Positions 44,676-53,874 of a stretch of DNA of 64,000 nt are shown piece after piece. The stretch is taken from positions 620,001 to 684,000 of the forward strand of contig NZ_CP040297.1 in assembly GCF_013393945.1 (NCBI RefSeq), read 5' to 3'. A program made the translations under genes and the position numbers. Within the stretch, counting starts at the first letter, position 1. The number at the start of each line of letters is the position of its first letter. The DNA comes from Nostoc sp. TCL26-01. Lineage in GTDB: Bacteria > Cyanobacteriota > Cyanobacteriia > Cyanobacteriales > Nostocaceae. The notes below the pieces were generated by a model. It was not told the DNA's origin and did no database searches. It saw only the letters and a list, made by a program, of their open reading frames with translations.

Positions 44676-45236
44676 AAATATTTTTTCTTCTCTATTTGGA
44701 GTGTTTAGGGGTTAGAGTTTGTTCTTATATGTATTTCTGCTGTATTAGTGTAGAAAAAGGATACATCGGCAAGACCGTTAAGTAAGTGTTCTAGATCACA
44801 ATGCGAAGTGAGATACATCATTGCTATCTCTGTCAGTAATTAGACGGAATTAATCACACAGATTCCCCTTTGCCGACAAAATCGGTCAAAGGTAATAATA
44901 ATGATAAAATTTTTCAATAATTTTCATGATTTTATTCCACACTAGACTAGCTATACTACCGCTAGTAAAGCTTTTTGAGGCTTTGACAATTTAAGTTACA
45001 ACCTCAACTTTTAGCTTGACTTATAGATTAGGTTAAGAGAAACTAACTAATGACAGATGTGTAGACTTATAAGAATAATAAATTTTGTAAACTTTCTGAG
45101 ATATTTATTTTGAGAGATGGAACATTAGTTAAAAAATGGCAAGTTTGTGTCTAAGTAACAATGTTCCTAGAGCCATTCATACAACCTGCTGCTAGGGCAG
45201 TACAAATCAAGCGTACTATCGTGGTTGGCTAAAAGC
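44676..45236. other. Intergenic region between divergent RTX and DUF2997 genes
   Basis: About 560 bp of AT-rich sequence. It should hold the promoters of both flanking transcription units. No repeat family, RNA gene or clear operator was recognised. A TTG at 45225 opens the DUF2997 frame a few codons before the preferred ATG. Confidence 0.4.
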
Positions 45237-45446
45237 ATGGAAACACTAGAGTTCATTATCTATCCAGACGGTCGGGTACAAGAAAAAGTCACTGGCATTG
45301 TGGGAGCTTCTTGTGCTGAGGTTACAGCAGCCATAGAAGCACAGCTAGGACTAGTACTGACCCAGGAGCCAACCTCGGAATTTTTCGCCACCCAGGTACA
45401 GCAATCTAGTGCGGCAAATACGCAAACCACCTACAGTGATTGGTAA
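45237..45446 (+). CDS. DUF2997 small protein
   Basis: The 69-residue protein METLEFIIYPDGRVQEKVTG, followed by GASCAEVTAAIEAQLG, is typical of DUF2997. ATG 45237 is preferred to TTG 45225. It is the first gene of a three-gene cluster with DUF1257 and a ferredoxin. The cluster order recurs widely in cyanobacteria, but the joint function is unknown. Confidence 0.75.
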   Translation: METLEFIIYPDGRVQEKVTGIVGASCAEVTAAIEAQLGLVLTQEPTSEFFATQVQQSSAANTQTTYSDW

Positions 45447-45485
45447 GTTTTCCCAATAGTTTATTGTCGTTGATTCACAACCACC

Positions 45486-45872
45486 ATGTCACACTTTAGC
45501 CAAATTAAGACTCAGATCCGTAACCTCGAATCTTTACAAGATGCCCTCAGTGATTTGGGCATAGACTGGAAACCCGGCCCACAAGAAGTCCGGGGCTATC
45601 GTGGTCAAACCCATCCGGCAGAAATCGCCATTGAACAGGAAAATGGCTATGATATCGGTTTTAGATGGAATGGCAAAGAATACGAATTAGTGGCTGACTT
45701 GCAATACTGGCAACAAGATTTATCAGTGGATGGTTTCTTGCGCCAAGTTACCCAACGTTATGCTTATCAGACAGTTGTGAAAGAAACTGCTCGTGTCGGT
45801 TTTCAAGTAGCTGAACAACAAAAAAATGCAGATGGTTCCATTCGCCTAGTTGTACAGCGCTGGAGTGCTTAA
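45486..45872 (+). CDS. DUF1257 (Ycf35-like) protein
   Basis: The 128-residue protein MSHFSQIKTQIRNLESLQDA, with DLGIDWKPGPQEVRGYRGQT and IGFRWNGKEYELVADLQYW, is a typical Ycf35/DUF1257 protein, conserved in cyanobacteria and some red-algal plastids. Its function is unknown. The stop codon overlaps the ferredoxin start (TAATGG), indicating coupled expression with a redox protein. Confidence 0.85.
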   Translation: MSHFSQIKTQIRNLESLQDALSDLGIDWKPGPQEVRGYRGQTHPAEIAIEQENGYDIGFRWNGKEYELVADLQYWQQDLSVDGFLRQVTQRYAYQTVVKETARVGFQVAEQQKNADGSIRLVVQRWSA

Positions 45873-46330
45873 TGGCTGATTTTCTACCGTCGCCGGAAGA
45901 ACAAGCAGATCATCGTTCCGGTTTGGAACCAGAACTAGGGAGTTTTTTACGAGATGCTCCAGAACGTTCTGGTTTTGAACCAGAATTGGGTGGGATGTTG
46001 CGACAAAAAGGTGTTTATGTTGATGAAATTACCTGTATTGGTTGCAAGCATTGCGCTCACGTGGCGCGTAATACATTCTACATTGAGCCAGACTACGGGC
46101 GATCGCGCGTAATTCGCCAAGATGGGGACGCAGAAGAACTTGTACAAGAAGCGATCGACACTTGTCCTGTTGATTGTATTCATTGGGTAGATTACAGCGA
46201 ACTGAAAAAGTTAGAAGAAGAGCGCAAATATCAAGTAATTCCTGTAGCTGGTTATCCAGTAGATCACGCAGTTGCAACCACCGAACGGCGACGGAGAAAG
46301 CAAAAATCCAGAGTAAAGAAATCTAGTTAA
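45872..46330 (+). CDS. Ferredoxin with 4Fe-4S-type cluster motif and extended N-terminus
   Basis: The 152-residue protein has CIGCKHCAHVARNTF near residue 55 and DTCPVDCIHWVDY near residue 100, as in cyanobacterial single-cluster 4Fe-4S ferredoxin-like proteins. Residues 14-47 contain a duplication of RSGLEPELGSFLRD and RSGFEPELGGMLRQ. The C-terminus is basic (ERRRRKQKSRVKKSS). The gene overlaps DUF1257 and ends the cluster before a strong terminator. Its electron partner is unknown. Confidence 0.87.
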   Translation: MADFLPSPEEQADHRSGLEPELGSFLRDAPERSGFEPELGGMLRQKGVYVDEITCIGCKHCAHVARNTFYIEPDYGRSRVIRQDGDAEELVQEAIDTCPVDCIHWVDYSELKKLEEERKYQVIPVAGYPVDHAVATTERRRRKQKSRVKKSS

Positions 46331-46360
46331 TTGAATAACAAAATCTTTTAATCAATTTTG

Positions 46361-46390
46361 AGGCTGCTAAAAGCAGCCTTTTTGTTTTTT
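46361..46390 (+). terminator. Rho-independent terminator after the ferredoxin gene
   Basis: AGGCTGCT and AGCAGCCT form a perfect 8-bp stem around three A residues, followed by TTTTTGTTTTTT. It lies 30 bp after the ferredoxin stop. Confidence 0.88.
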
Positions 46391-46429
46391 AGCCTGACAC
46401 CTTATACCAATTCAAAATTCAAAATGACG

Positions 46430-46655
46430 CGACGCTCCTGCGTCGCTAACGCTGCGCTATCGCGGACTCGCTAACGCTGCGCTAACAAAATTCGTCTTGG
46501 AAAGTTTGCCGGGCGGGGGAAACCCCCCGAACTTTGCTCAACGGGGGAAACCCCCCGAACTTTGCTCAACGGGGGAAACCCCCGCACGCAAGTTCTCTCC
46601 GCACGCAAGTTCTCTCCGCACGCAAGTTCTCTCCGCACGCAACTTTCCGCAAAAT
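46430..46655. repeat. Tandem arrays of 28-bp and 17-bp units in a dispersed repeat
   Basis: Around 46430-46487 TCGCTAACGCTGCGCTA occurs repeatedly. From 46515 a 28-bp unit (GGGGGAAACCCCCCGAACTT, TGCTCAAC) repeats about 2.5 times. From 46583 a 17-bp unit (CGCACGCAAGTTCTCTC) repeats three times and ends in CGCACGCAACTTTCCGC. A single-copy relative is at 36735-36795, so the arrays look like local expansions of a dispersed repeat. Open frames here are artefacts. Confidence 0.8.
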
Positions 46656-46774
46656 TAAGAATCCAGGCTGGACAAGGTTTTGGGTATGTGTATCTGTCGC
46701 ATTCTTTATTCAAATTGGTATTATTGCTCCATAACTCATACCGTTTCATACCAATTTCCTTTAAATGTGAAACA

Positions 46775-46803
46775 GTAGAGACGTTGCAATGCAACGTCTC
46801 TAC
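46775..46803. repeat. AGAGACGTTGC palindrome, copy 3
   Basis: GTAGAGACGTTGCA and TGCAACGTCTCTAC around the centre form a near-perfect palindrome, the same family as 11511 and 17164. Confidence 0.75.
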
Positions 46804-46910
46804 ATAATTCATGTGTATCATGATTAACGTGAAATGGTATCACTTTAAGGTTGATACATTTAGGCAGGCAGGGGAGCGAGGGAGCAGAGGAGAAATACTA
46901 ATGTAAAATC

Positions 46911-46970
46911 AAGCTTTTAACCCGCGTAGGCGGGTTTTGTCTGTGTAGCCGCGACTTCTAGTCGCCTGGT
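46911..46970. repeat. Dispersed repeat, CGACTTCTAGTCGC family, copy b
   Basis: AACCCGCGTAGGCGGGTTTTG followed by GCCGCGACTTCTAGTCGCCT matches the core of 14770-14870, with compensating changes in the small stem (CCCGCG/AGGCGGG). The remaining sequence to 47099 holds no gene. Confidence 0.7.
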
Positions 46971-47099
46971 GCAAGATATGAGCCTCCAACTAGGGGACTA
47001 CGCCACTAGCAACAAATGAAACTAGCACATTTTTCAAAGGAGGGCTAAAAGCTTTGCCATATAAGGCTTCCAAAATGTGCTAGTTAGAAGATAACCAAT

Positions 47100-49814
47100 T
47101 TAGAGATTTTTAGCACCTAACTCTAGCTGGCGTTCGCCATAACGTAATAGCCTTTCTATGGTTGTCAACCGATTTTCCCAAGCATTGACTTGATAGTTAT
47201 TATCGATGTTTTGCTGACGCATCCAAACTCTAAATAAAGATTGGAAACGTGTTAATGTAGCTCTGGCTGTCAATAACTTAGTTGCAGATGGTGAAGTAGC
47301 TAGTTGATTTAAAGCATTTTGAACTACTTCTACTTGAGCATCAAAATCTGGGATAGTTGCAGAGGAAACTTGCTGTTTTTCATGGCGTAAAAGCAATTGC
47401 CATTCTCGTTTTAATCCAGCGTAGCGAGTTGCAGCTGTTTGAAAAGGTTGACGATAAGGAAGTGGTTCACTCAAAGTTGACTGTCCCTTGCCTTGAGTAT
47501 TGCTAAAGAGTCTTTGTAACTCGTTATTCAAATTTTCGGCGGCAAAAAGCGCATAGCCAGTCACAGGTAAATCTCGAATCAATTGCAGTTGGTCGAATGC
47601 ACCTAATGTGGGTAAGGAAAGTAAGCGAATTCCGGGAATTAATAAACTAGAACCCAATTGAGTAGAACCTATCCAAGGTCTAGCCAGACTTTGAAAACGC
47701 ACAGTATCTTGAGCATAAGTCATGGGAATGATTAAATCGACATCTCCCTGTCTTGCCCATACCTCCCAATGCTGTTGAATTTTTTGGATACGTTCTTGTT
47801 CTGGTAAAGGGAATACAGCCACCGACAAAATCAAGTTCTGGCGCTTTTGCTGCAACATCTGGGCAACTTGCGCGACAAAGCTATCAACTTGCTGGGTGCG
47901 AAATTCTGTCCACTGTCGCCACAGTTCTGTTTGCGAGGGAGTAATATTAACTGGGTCTACACCTGTTGTTTGCTGGAACTGCATTCTTGCAGCTTGTCCA
48001 TATCCGTAAGTTCTGCCAGCACGAGGATCTTGGAAAGGATAGCGGATATAGTCTAGCTGTAAACCGTCTACATCGTATTGAGTGACAATTTCCTCATACA
48101 GCTTGAGTAAATATTGCCGCAGTTCGGGATTAGCGGGGTCGAAAAATGGTTTAGTTTGACCAGAAGGAATTTTTTTACCCTGGTTATCATAGTTTGCCCA
48201 ATCAGGATGAGCTGCAAGTACCGGCCCTGGATAATCTAGGGGAAGATTGAGCAATTCATTGTGACGCTGATTGCCGGCTGCAAACGTCCACACCCAAGCG
48301 TGCAACTCCATCCCGCGTTCATGGGCTAGCTTTACACCAGAGGCAAGAGGATTCCAATTGCGAATGAGGGGGTTTTGCTGGGGTGCAACTTGGCTGGGAT
48401 AAATGGTGTAACCGGCATTGATTGTTTCAAAAAAGACAGTGTTAATTCCTGCTTGCGCTAATCTATCAAAAATTTTAGCCAGTTCTTGTTCACTACCAGC
48501 ACGCACAATTGTTCCCCTATCCAACCAGACAGCCCGGATTTCTGCGGGTGCTAATCTTCTATCTGTAGGAAACTGTCGCCATAAATTTGTTTTGGTGGTG
48601 AGCCATTGTTGACGAGCTAAGGCATAATTTTTACTGGCAACTAATTGGGGGATATTCTTAGCCACCATCCTCGCCTGTGTCATAACTTGTTCTCTGTTGG
48701 GGAGTCTGGTAGTGTGTCGGACTGGTTCTGCCTTGAGAGACTGAGGCTCGTTGGGATTGGTAGAATTGACTGACGCTGCTATGTAGGCGTTTTCTACTCG
48801 ACTAATCAAATTTTCCAGTTCTTGTTGGAGAGCGATCGCCTCCCCACTACCAATTGGTACATTAGAGTTAGGCGCAATATCCCATCGTACTGTCTGTTCT
48901 AGTTGGTCAATAGCTTCTTGGTTATTAATCGCCGTCTTGGGAATCGGCTTACTCACTACAGAATTATTCCCTCTCCCCTGCTCCCCTGCTCCCCTGCTCC
49001 CCTGCTCTCTACTTCTCTGTTCTGGAACGTTCGCCACCGATGTAGAGCAATTTGGCGAACCCCCAGGGATTTTTTTAGTGTCATTGGTTGAGGTGTAACG
49101 AGTCAAGGTTGTTTTTAGCCAAGCAGTATCTAATTCTGCTGTCGAAGCAACATCCGTTCCCCAGCGCCAGCCCAAAAAAGTGGAACGTTCAGTTAACACC
49201 ACAGCCGCAGGATTATCTTTAGAATCCCACACAGCTATAGCTTGACTAGAACTATCATTGGGGATTAACACACCACCCCGTAAATTACCAAATAATTCAC
49301 TATTATTTACCCCAGTGGAAGTTTTTGGGGGTTTGATTTGTTGACTATCATTCAGACTGAAACCCCAATAACTACCCAAGAGCGATTTTAATAACTGACG
49401 GACTCCTGGGGCTGAGAGACTACCGACAGCACCGCTAGCAATCAAACTACCGCCTTTACTCGCCCACTCTTCTAAAGCGATCGCCTGAGCTGGTGTAATG
49501 GTTTCAATATTTGGTAAGAATAATATCCGGCGATCGCCCCAATCTGCTGCACTCTTGACAGTAGATAAAGGAACCACACAATATTCCACCCCAATTGTTT
49601 GCAACCGTTTGGTAATTCCTGACCAATGTTGAGTATTTTCTTGACTTTGCACCACAGTTAAAACCGGTGCTGCATTTGCCGCTTTTGCTGTCAAAATATC
49701 AACACAATTCAGCAAGATTAATTGCACAGTAAAAATGAAGAATCTGGTTTTTTTGCTTGGCAAATTTAGCTTTTTTTTATGGTCTTTTCCCTGATTCTTC
49801 ACTATCACCCTCAC
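47100..49814 (-). CDS. Exported family-10-like glycosyl hydrolase (GHL10/YngK type)
   Basis: The 904-residue protein has an N-terminal hydrophobic signal (about 25-48) and a region of about 200 residues resembling gatekeeper domains that precede such hydrolases. The GHL10 catalytic barrel spans about 430-745 (EIRAVWLDRGTIV, GINTVFFETINAGYTIYPS, YDVDGLQLDYIRYPFQDPR, DLIIPMTYAQDTV). The C-terminal 150 residues are helical. Between about residues 260 and 285 lies a stretch EQRSREQGSRGAGEQGRGNN, a translated STRR (48970-49020) kept in frame. The glycan target is unknown, perhaps cell-wall material. Confidence 0.85.
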   Translation of the reverse strand: MRVIVKNQGKDHKKKLNLPSKKTRFFIFTVQLILLNCVDILTAKAANAAPVLTVVQSQENTQHWSGITKRLQTIGVEYCVVPLSTVKSAADWGDRRILFLPNIETITPAQAIALEEWASKGGSLIASGAVGSLSAPGVRQLLKSLLGSYWGFSLNDSQQIKPPKTSTGVNNSELFGNLRGGVLIPNDSSSQAIAVWDSKDNPAAVVLTERSTFLGWRWGTDVASTAELDTAWLKTTLTRYTSTNDTKKIPGGSPNCSTSVANVPEQRSREQGSRGAGEQGRGNNSVVSKPIPKTAINNQEAIDQLEQTVRWDIAPNSNVPIGSGEAIALQQELENLISRVENAYIAASVNSTNPNEPQSLKAEPVRHTTRLPNREQVMTQARMVAKNIPQLVASKNYALARQQWLTTKTNLWRQFPTDRRLAPAEIRAVWLDRGTIVRAGSEQELAKIFDRLAQAGINTVFFETINAGYTIYPSQVAPQQNPLIRNWNPLASGVKLAHERGMELHAWVWTFAAGNQRHNELLNLPLDYPGPVLAAHPDWANYDNQGKKIPSGQTKPFFDPANPELRQYLLKLYEEIVTQYDVDGLQLDYIRYPFQDPRAGRTYGYGQAARMQFQQTTGVDPVNITPSQTELWRQWTEFRTQQVDSFVAQVAQMLQQKRQNLILSVAVFPLPEQERIQKIQQHWEVWARQGDVDLIIPMTYAQDTVRFQSLARPWIGSTQLGSSLLIPGIRLLSLPTLGAFDQLQLIRDLPVTGYALFAAENLNNELQRLFSNTQGKGQSTLSEPLPYRQPFQTAATRYAGLKREWQLLLRHEKQQVSSATIPDFDAQVEVVQNALNQLATSPSATKLLTARATLTRFQSLFRVWMRQQNIDNNYQVNAWENRLTTIERLLRYGERQLELGAKNL

Positions 49815-49892
49815 TATTAATTGACTATTACCTATTATTTATGAAGTAAATTAATAATAATTTACCTCCGCGAAAGAACTGATATTTAAAAA

Positions 49893-51233
49893 CTAAACGC
49901 TAACACTATCAGTAATGCAAGTATTGATCAGTTCCTCAACCCCTGCCACAGGTAGGATTTTTGTATGTAATTTCTGCGCCACTTCTGCCACACTCATGTC
50001 ATCTAAAAATACTAGTTCCCCATGTTTAAGCATGACATTAGGGAGTAAAATTCCTTCACCTAAATCTTGTCCTTGTAAATTTAACAGTAAATCATGACCT
50101 GTAATTAATCCGGTGACACTAATAGCTTGACCCCAATAATCACTAGCTAAAGCTTGCATTTTTACTTCCAAACCTGCCACAGTATTTAACCTTTTAACTA
50201 TTGGTTGAAATGCTTTTTCCACAGCATTACCCACCACCCAAGTTAACTTTTTAGGTTTGTCAATTTTTGCTGGTAATAATTCTGTCGCCGTCTGGGCAAA
50301 TTGCTTGAGAAATAAGCGAATCGAACCGACACCGTTATCGATTTGCGGATATTCTTCATACTCAGCCTCACTGGGTAAATCCTCCCCAGCAATCAAAAAC
50401 CACTCATCAGCTAACCAAGCAACATTAGAACTAAATTTTTGCCGAAATTCTTTTGTGAGTAACTGCACTTGAGCAATCACTTCTTGGGCTTTTTCTCTAG
50501 TCACTGGTACAAGTTCGTCTTCTTCAGGACGAAATCGGGTTAAACCGACTGGTACAACAGCGACTGAAGCAACGGTAGGCACATCCCCGGTATGAAAAGA
50601 CGTTAAATCCCGTAGTGTTTGTTCCAAATGTTTGCCATCATTTATACCAGGACACACCACAACTTGAGCATGGATTTGCAGCCGTCTTTCCTGAAACCAC
50701 CGCAGTTGCTCTAATATTTGTCCTGCGCGGGGATTTTTCAGCAATCTAATTCTGACATCCGCTTCCGTTGCATGAACTGACACATACAAAGGAGACAAGC
50801 GCATCTGTTCAATCCGTTGCCATTCCCTCTCTGGTAAATTAGTCAGAGTTAAATAAGAACCATACAAAAAACTGAGACGATAATCGTCATCTTTTAAATA
50901 CAGACTAGAACGCTTACCTGGGGGTTGTTGGTCGATAAAGCAAAACGGACAACGGTTATTACATTGAATTAAACCATCAAACAAAGCCGTTGCAAACTCT
51001 AGACCCAGGTCTTCATCGTAGTCTTTTTCAATTTCAATATAATGAGTTTTGCCAGACGCATCCAAAACTTCCAACTCCAGAAATTCGTCTGAGCAGAGAA
51101 ACTTATAATCAATTAAATCACGGGGACGTGTGCCATTGATCGCAGCGATCGCATCCCCCACTTCAAAACCAATCTCAGCTGCAATGGAGTCTGGTATTAC
51201 CTTAGTGATTTTAGCCGGACGAATATTAGTCAT
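49893..51233 (-). CDS. DUF512/TIGR03279 radical-SAM-like iron-sulfur protein with PDZ domain
   Basis: Starting at 51233 (MTNIRPAKITKVIPDSIAAE), the 446-residue protein has an N-terminal PDZ-like domain (about 1-60). A central radical-SAM-like part has the CxxxCxxC motif CNNRCPFCFIDQQPPGKR near residue 90, and a C-terminal DUF512 domain follows (about 210-420). This is the putative FeS oxidoreductase family TIGR03279 of cyanobacteria and clostridia, function unknown. The frame from 51254 adds seven residues without support. No operon partner is visible. Confidence 0.87.
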   Translation of the reverse strand: MTNIRPAKITKVIPDSIAAEIGFEVGDAIAAINGTRPRDLIDYKFLCSDEFLELEVLDASGKTHYIEIEKDYDEDLGLEFATALFDGLIQCNNRCPFCFIDQQPPGKRSSLYLKDDDYRLSFLYGSYLTLTNLPEREWQRIEQMRLSPLYVSVHATEADVRIRLLKNPRAGQILEQLRWFQERRLQIHAQVVVCPGINDGKHLEQTLRDLTSFHTGDVPTVASVAVVPVGLTRFRPEEDELVPVTREKAQEVIAQVQLLTKEFRQKFSSNVAWLADEWFLIAGEDLPSEAEYEEYPQIDNGVGSIRLFLKQFAQTATELLPAKIDKPKKLTWVVGNAVEKAFQPIVKRLNTVAGLEVKMQALASDYWGQAISVTGLITGHDLLLNLQGQDLGEGILLPNVMLKHGELVFLDDMSVAEVAQKLHTKILPVAGVEELINTCITDSVSV

Positions 51234-51253
51234 GAGTCCATAGTCAAAAGTCA

Positions 51254-51724
51254 ACGGTCAAAAGTGTATAGTCAACGGAACGACTAGAAACTAATGACTA
51301 CTGAAAATCAGGAATTGATACTCCACTTATTATTGTTACAGTTTCTCAACCTTGAGCAAAGCTAGATTCATCAGAGTTTTATTTTCTATAAGTGTTTTTA
51401 CATAAATTATCTTCTAACAAAAGCAGCTGCAACCCTGATTGTACCTCTACTTCTAGTTGTTAATACTGAAATATGGGATTTGGCTTGAAAATGCCAGTAC
51501 CTTGGCGACTAGAAGTCGCAGCTAAACAAACAAAACCCACCTACGTGAGTTGAAAATAATTGAGCTTTCATGAGTCTGCGTAAGCATACTTTGCTTGTGT
51601 ATTAGCGAATTATATTCGCCTCATACTTTTCAAACATTCTCTTAGCCTAAGAACTTCTCAATATTTGTTGCAATCTCAGCAGTCAGTATTAATTCCTACT
51701 GACTGCTAAATTTTTGACGACGGT
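51254..51724. repeat. Intergenic region with CGACTTCTAGTCGC repeat, copy c (inverted)
   Basis: Positions about 51491-51590 hold the inverted copy: GGCGACTAGAAGTCGCAGCT, CAAAACCCACCTACGTGAGT, TTGAGCTTTCATGAGTCTGC. It matches 14770-14870 over nearly its whole length. The remaining sequence up to 51724 shows no gene. Confidence 0.7.
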
Positions 51725-52687
51725 TCAACTATTGTTCAACAGTCCGGCGCTAATTGCACCTAAAATGGCAATACCAAATGCTAGCCGATACCAAATAAAT
51801 ACCCAAGTACTTTGAGTTTTCAGGAAGCGTAACAATCCCGCGATCGCTATGTATGAAAAAATAGCAGCAGAAATGACTCCCACAACTAGGGGAATTAGCG
51901 CACCATCTCCTAAACCTGTACTGACAACATCCTTTAACTCGACTAACCCAGCCAAGGTAATCGCCGGAATCCCCAATAAAAAGGAAAATCTAGCGGCTGT
52001 TTCCCGTTGTAAGCCCATGAATAACCCGCCGGTGAGGGTGGAACCGGAACGGGAGACACCAGGAATTAAGGCTAGTGATTGAGTTAAACCCATCAATAAC
52101 CCATCCTGCATTGTCAAATGTTCAAAATCTCGTTCCCGTTTGCCAAGTTTTTCCGCTAACCCCAACAACAGCGACATCACTATCGAAGCAATAGCGATCG
52201 CACCTAAACTTCTGATGGGGGAATTATCATAGTCAGGAATAAATTTTTTAATCAACAACCCAAAAAAGATAATTGGTAAAGTTCCTAAAAGAATCCCCAA
52301 CAATAGGCGCAAATCATAATCATCATAATCTTTGTGAGCGATCGCTCTCGTCGCTCCTTTGACGATTCTGGCTAAATCACCCCAAAAATACCACAGCACG
52401 GCGGCAATACTACCCAACTGAATAATAGCTGTGAACGCTACCCCCGGATCACCCCAACCCAACGCTACAGGTACAACTTTCAGATGAGCTGTGCTACTGA
52501 TGGGCAAAAACTCGGTGATTCCTTGGACAAAACCCAAAACAATCGCTTGTAAGATATTCATCTGCTGCACCCCGCTACCTACTGGACTAGGTTGGGCGCT
52601 GACAATTTCTAAGGGAAATACCACCACGGACAAAGCCGCAGATACTGCACTAACCAGCACGAGCCATTGACGTTTCAATAAAGCCAT
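51725..52687 (-). CDS. uppP: Undecaprenyl-diphosphatase (UppP/BacA)
   Basis: The enzyme dephosphorylates undecaprenyl diphosphate to recycle the lipid carrier for peptidoglycan synthesis. The polytopic protein shows the active-site segments GFVQGITEFLPISSTAHL near residue 52 and LALIPGVSRSGSTLTGG near residue 210. The 320-residue frame has about 45 extra residues with an additional hydrophobic segment (LVLVSAVSAALSVVVFPLE) before the usual MNILQAIVLG start. Either the extended form is real or translation begins at that internal methionine (about 52561). Confidence 0.9.
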   Translation of the reverse strand: MALLKRQWLVLVSAVSAALSVVVFPLEIVSAQPSPVGSGVQQMNILQAIVLGFVQGITEFLPISSTAHLKVVPVALGWGDPGVAFTAIIQLGSIAAVLWYFWGDLARIVKGATRAIAHKDYDDYDLRLLLGILLGTLPIIFFGLLIKKFIPDYDNSPIRSLGAIAIASIVMSLLLGLAEKLGKRERDFEHLTMQDGLLMGLTQSLALIPGVSRSGSTLTGGLFMGLQRETAARFSFLLGIPAITLAGLVELKDVVSTGLGDGALIPLVVGVISAAIFSYIAIAGLLRFLKTQSTWVFIWYRLAFGIAILGAISAGLLNNS

Positions 52688-53090
52688 TAGTTTAAATGCG
52701 ATCGCTGTAATGACAATTAAATAAACAAACAGCTATCAAGATAAGCTTCCAGGAAAATAACACAATAGTCATTAGTCCATAGTCAATAGTCCATAGTCAT
52801 TAGTCATTAGTCAATAGGTAATGGGTAATGGGTAATAGGTAATAGGTAACAGGTAACAGGTAACAGGTAACAGGTAACAGGTAATAGGTAATAGGGAATA
52901 GGCAAGAGTTATTCTCTCCTTGTCCCCTTGTCCCCTTGTCCCCTTGTCCCCTTGTCCCCTTGTCCCCTTGTCCCCTTGTCCCCAATCCCCAATCCCCACT
53001 CTTGGTGTAGTAAGATATAAATCCCCCCCAGGGGTATTTTCGGATATGTTATCTTGAGTAATATAAATTTTAGTAACAATTATTAAAACT
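52688..53090. repeat. Long STRR arrays between uppP and the DUF3120 gene
   Basis: Three arrays follow each other: AGTCATT/AGTCCAT repeats (about 52768-52815), GGTAACA/GGTAATA repeats (about 52815-52895), and CCCCTTGT octamers repeated about nine times (about 52921-52990). The open frames here (repeated GTRGQGDK) are repeat translation, not genes. Past 52995 the DUF3120 leader begins, containing a CCCCCCCAGGGG stretch. Confidence 0.88.
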
Positions 53091-53870
53091 TTGATTAACA
53101 ATACATTGGTTTCTTACGCAGCTTCTACCACTTCAAATATTACAGAATTACACCCCAGTGAAATTGAGCAGAAGAATATTCAGGAGTTGGAATCTACGCT
53201 GCACGCTTCGCCTTCTTTGCCCATTGTTGTAGTCACCAGACAAACTTGGCTAGTGTTTGCCGCCGCAGTGTTTCTGGTGTCAGTGCCAGTATTTATCGAA
53301 GCGCCATTAGTGCGATCGCTACCTAGTTTAAGTTTAGCGATTACAGGGTTTTGGGTGTGGCTGAGTTTTCAGTTAATGTCACGTTCCGCAACATATGTGT
53401 GGGGGGATTTGCTCTTAGGTTTTAGCTGGAGTTGGTTGGCGGGTGCAATTTACTGGGGTTGGCTACGTTGGGAACCTGCATGGCATTTACCAGTAGAGTC
53501 TATCGGACTGCCTTTTGCCTGTTGGTGTCTAGCACGAAATTGGGGCAAAGTTGGTAATTGGTTTTATTTAGGTTCTTTACTCGGCACAGTGTTAACAGAT
53601 GTGTATTTTTATTTAGTAGATTTAATGCCTTACTGGCGGCAAATTATGCAGGTAGAACCTGATAGTGTGTCGCCAATTTTACAAGCCGCAGTCAGACAAG
53701 TGCAAACACCTTGGGGGCAATCCTGGGCAGTATTTCTGGCTTTGGCACTCCTGACTATAGGCATGATTCCTCTCAGTAAAAAACAGAAGCACTGGTATGC
53801 TTTTGCTGGTGCAGTCTTAAGTACAATATTGGTAGACAGTTTATTTTTATTCGCTGCTTTAGCAGCTTAA
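53091..53870 (+). CDS. DUF3120 integral membrane protein
   Basis: The 259-residue protein has a hydrophilic N-terminal 45 residues followed by six hydrophobic segments (WLVFAAAVFLVSVPVFIEAP, GLPFACWCLARNWGKVGNWFYLG, VFLALALLTIGMIPLSKKQ). It matches the cyanobacteria-specific DUF3120 family. No ATG is available upstream, so the start is TTG 53091 or a later TTG such as 53106. Function is not known. It is monocistronic, with STRR on both sides. Confidence 0.78.
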   Translation: MINNTLVSYAASTTSNITELHPSEIEQKNIQELESTLHASPSLPIVVVTRQTWLVFAAAVFLVSVPVFIEAPLVRSLPSLSLAITGFWVWLSFQLMSRSATYVWGDLLLGFSWSWLAGAIYWGWLRWEPAWHLPVESIGLPFACWCLARNWGKVGNWFYLGSLLGTVLTDVYFYLVDLMPYWRQIMQVEPDSVSPILQAAVRQVQTPWGQSWAVFLALALLTIGMIPLSKKQKHWYAFAGAVLSTILVDSLFLFAALAA

Positions 53871-53874
53871 AGTG

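Noticed and set aside
4153..45236. NtcA-type GTA-N8-TAC sites upstream of patA, pec or the DUF2997 cluster
   Set aside because: No site with correct spacing and a suitably placed -10 element was found by eye.
46471..46821. Short open frames on both strands around 46.5-46.8 kb
   Set aside because: They coincide with the 28-bp and 17-bp tandem arrays and translate these repeats.
52800..52985. Open frame encoding repeated GTRGQGDK
   Set aside because: It is a direct translation of the CCCCTTGT tandem repeat on the minus strand and has no protein-like features.
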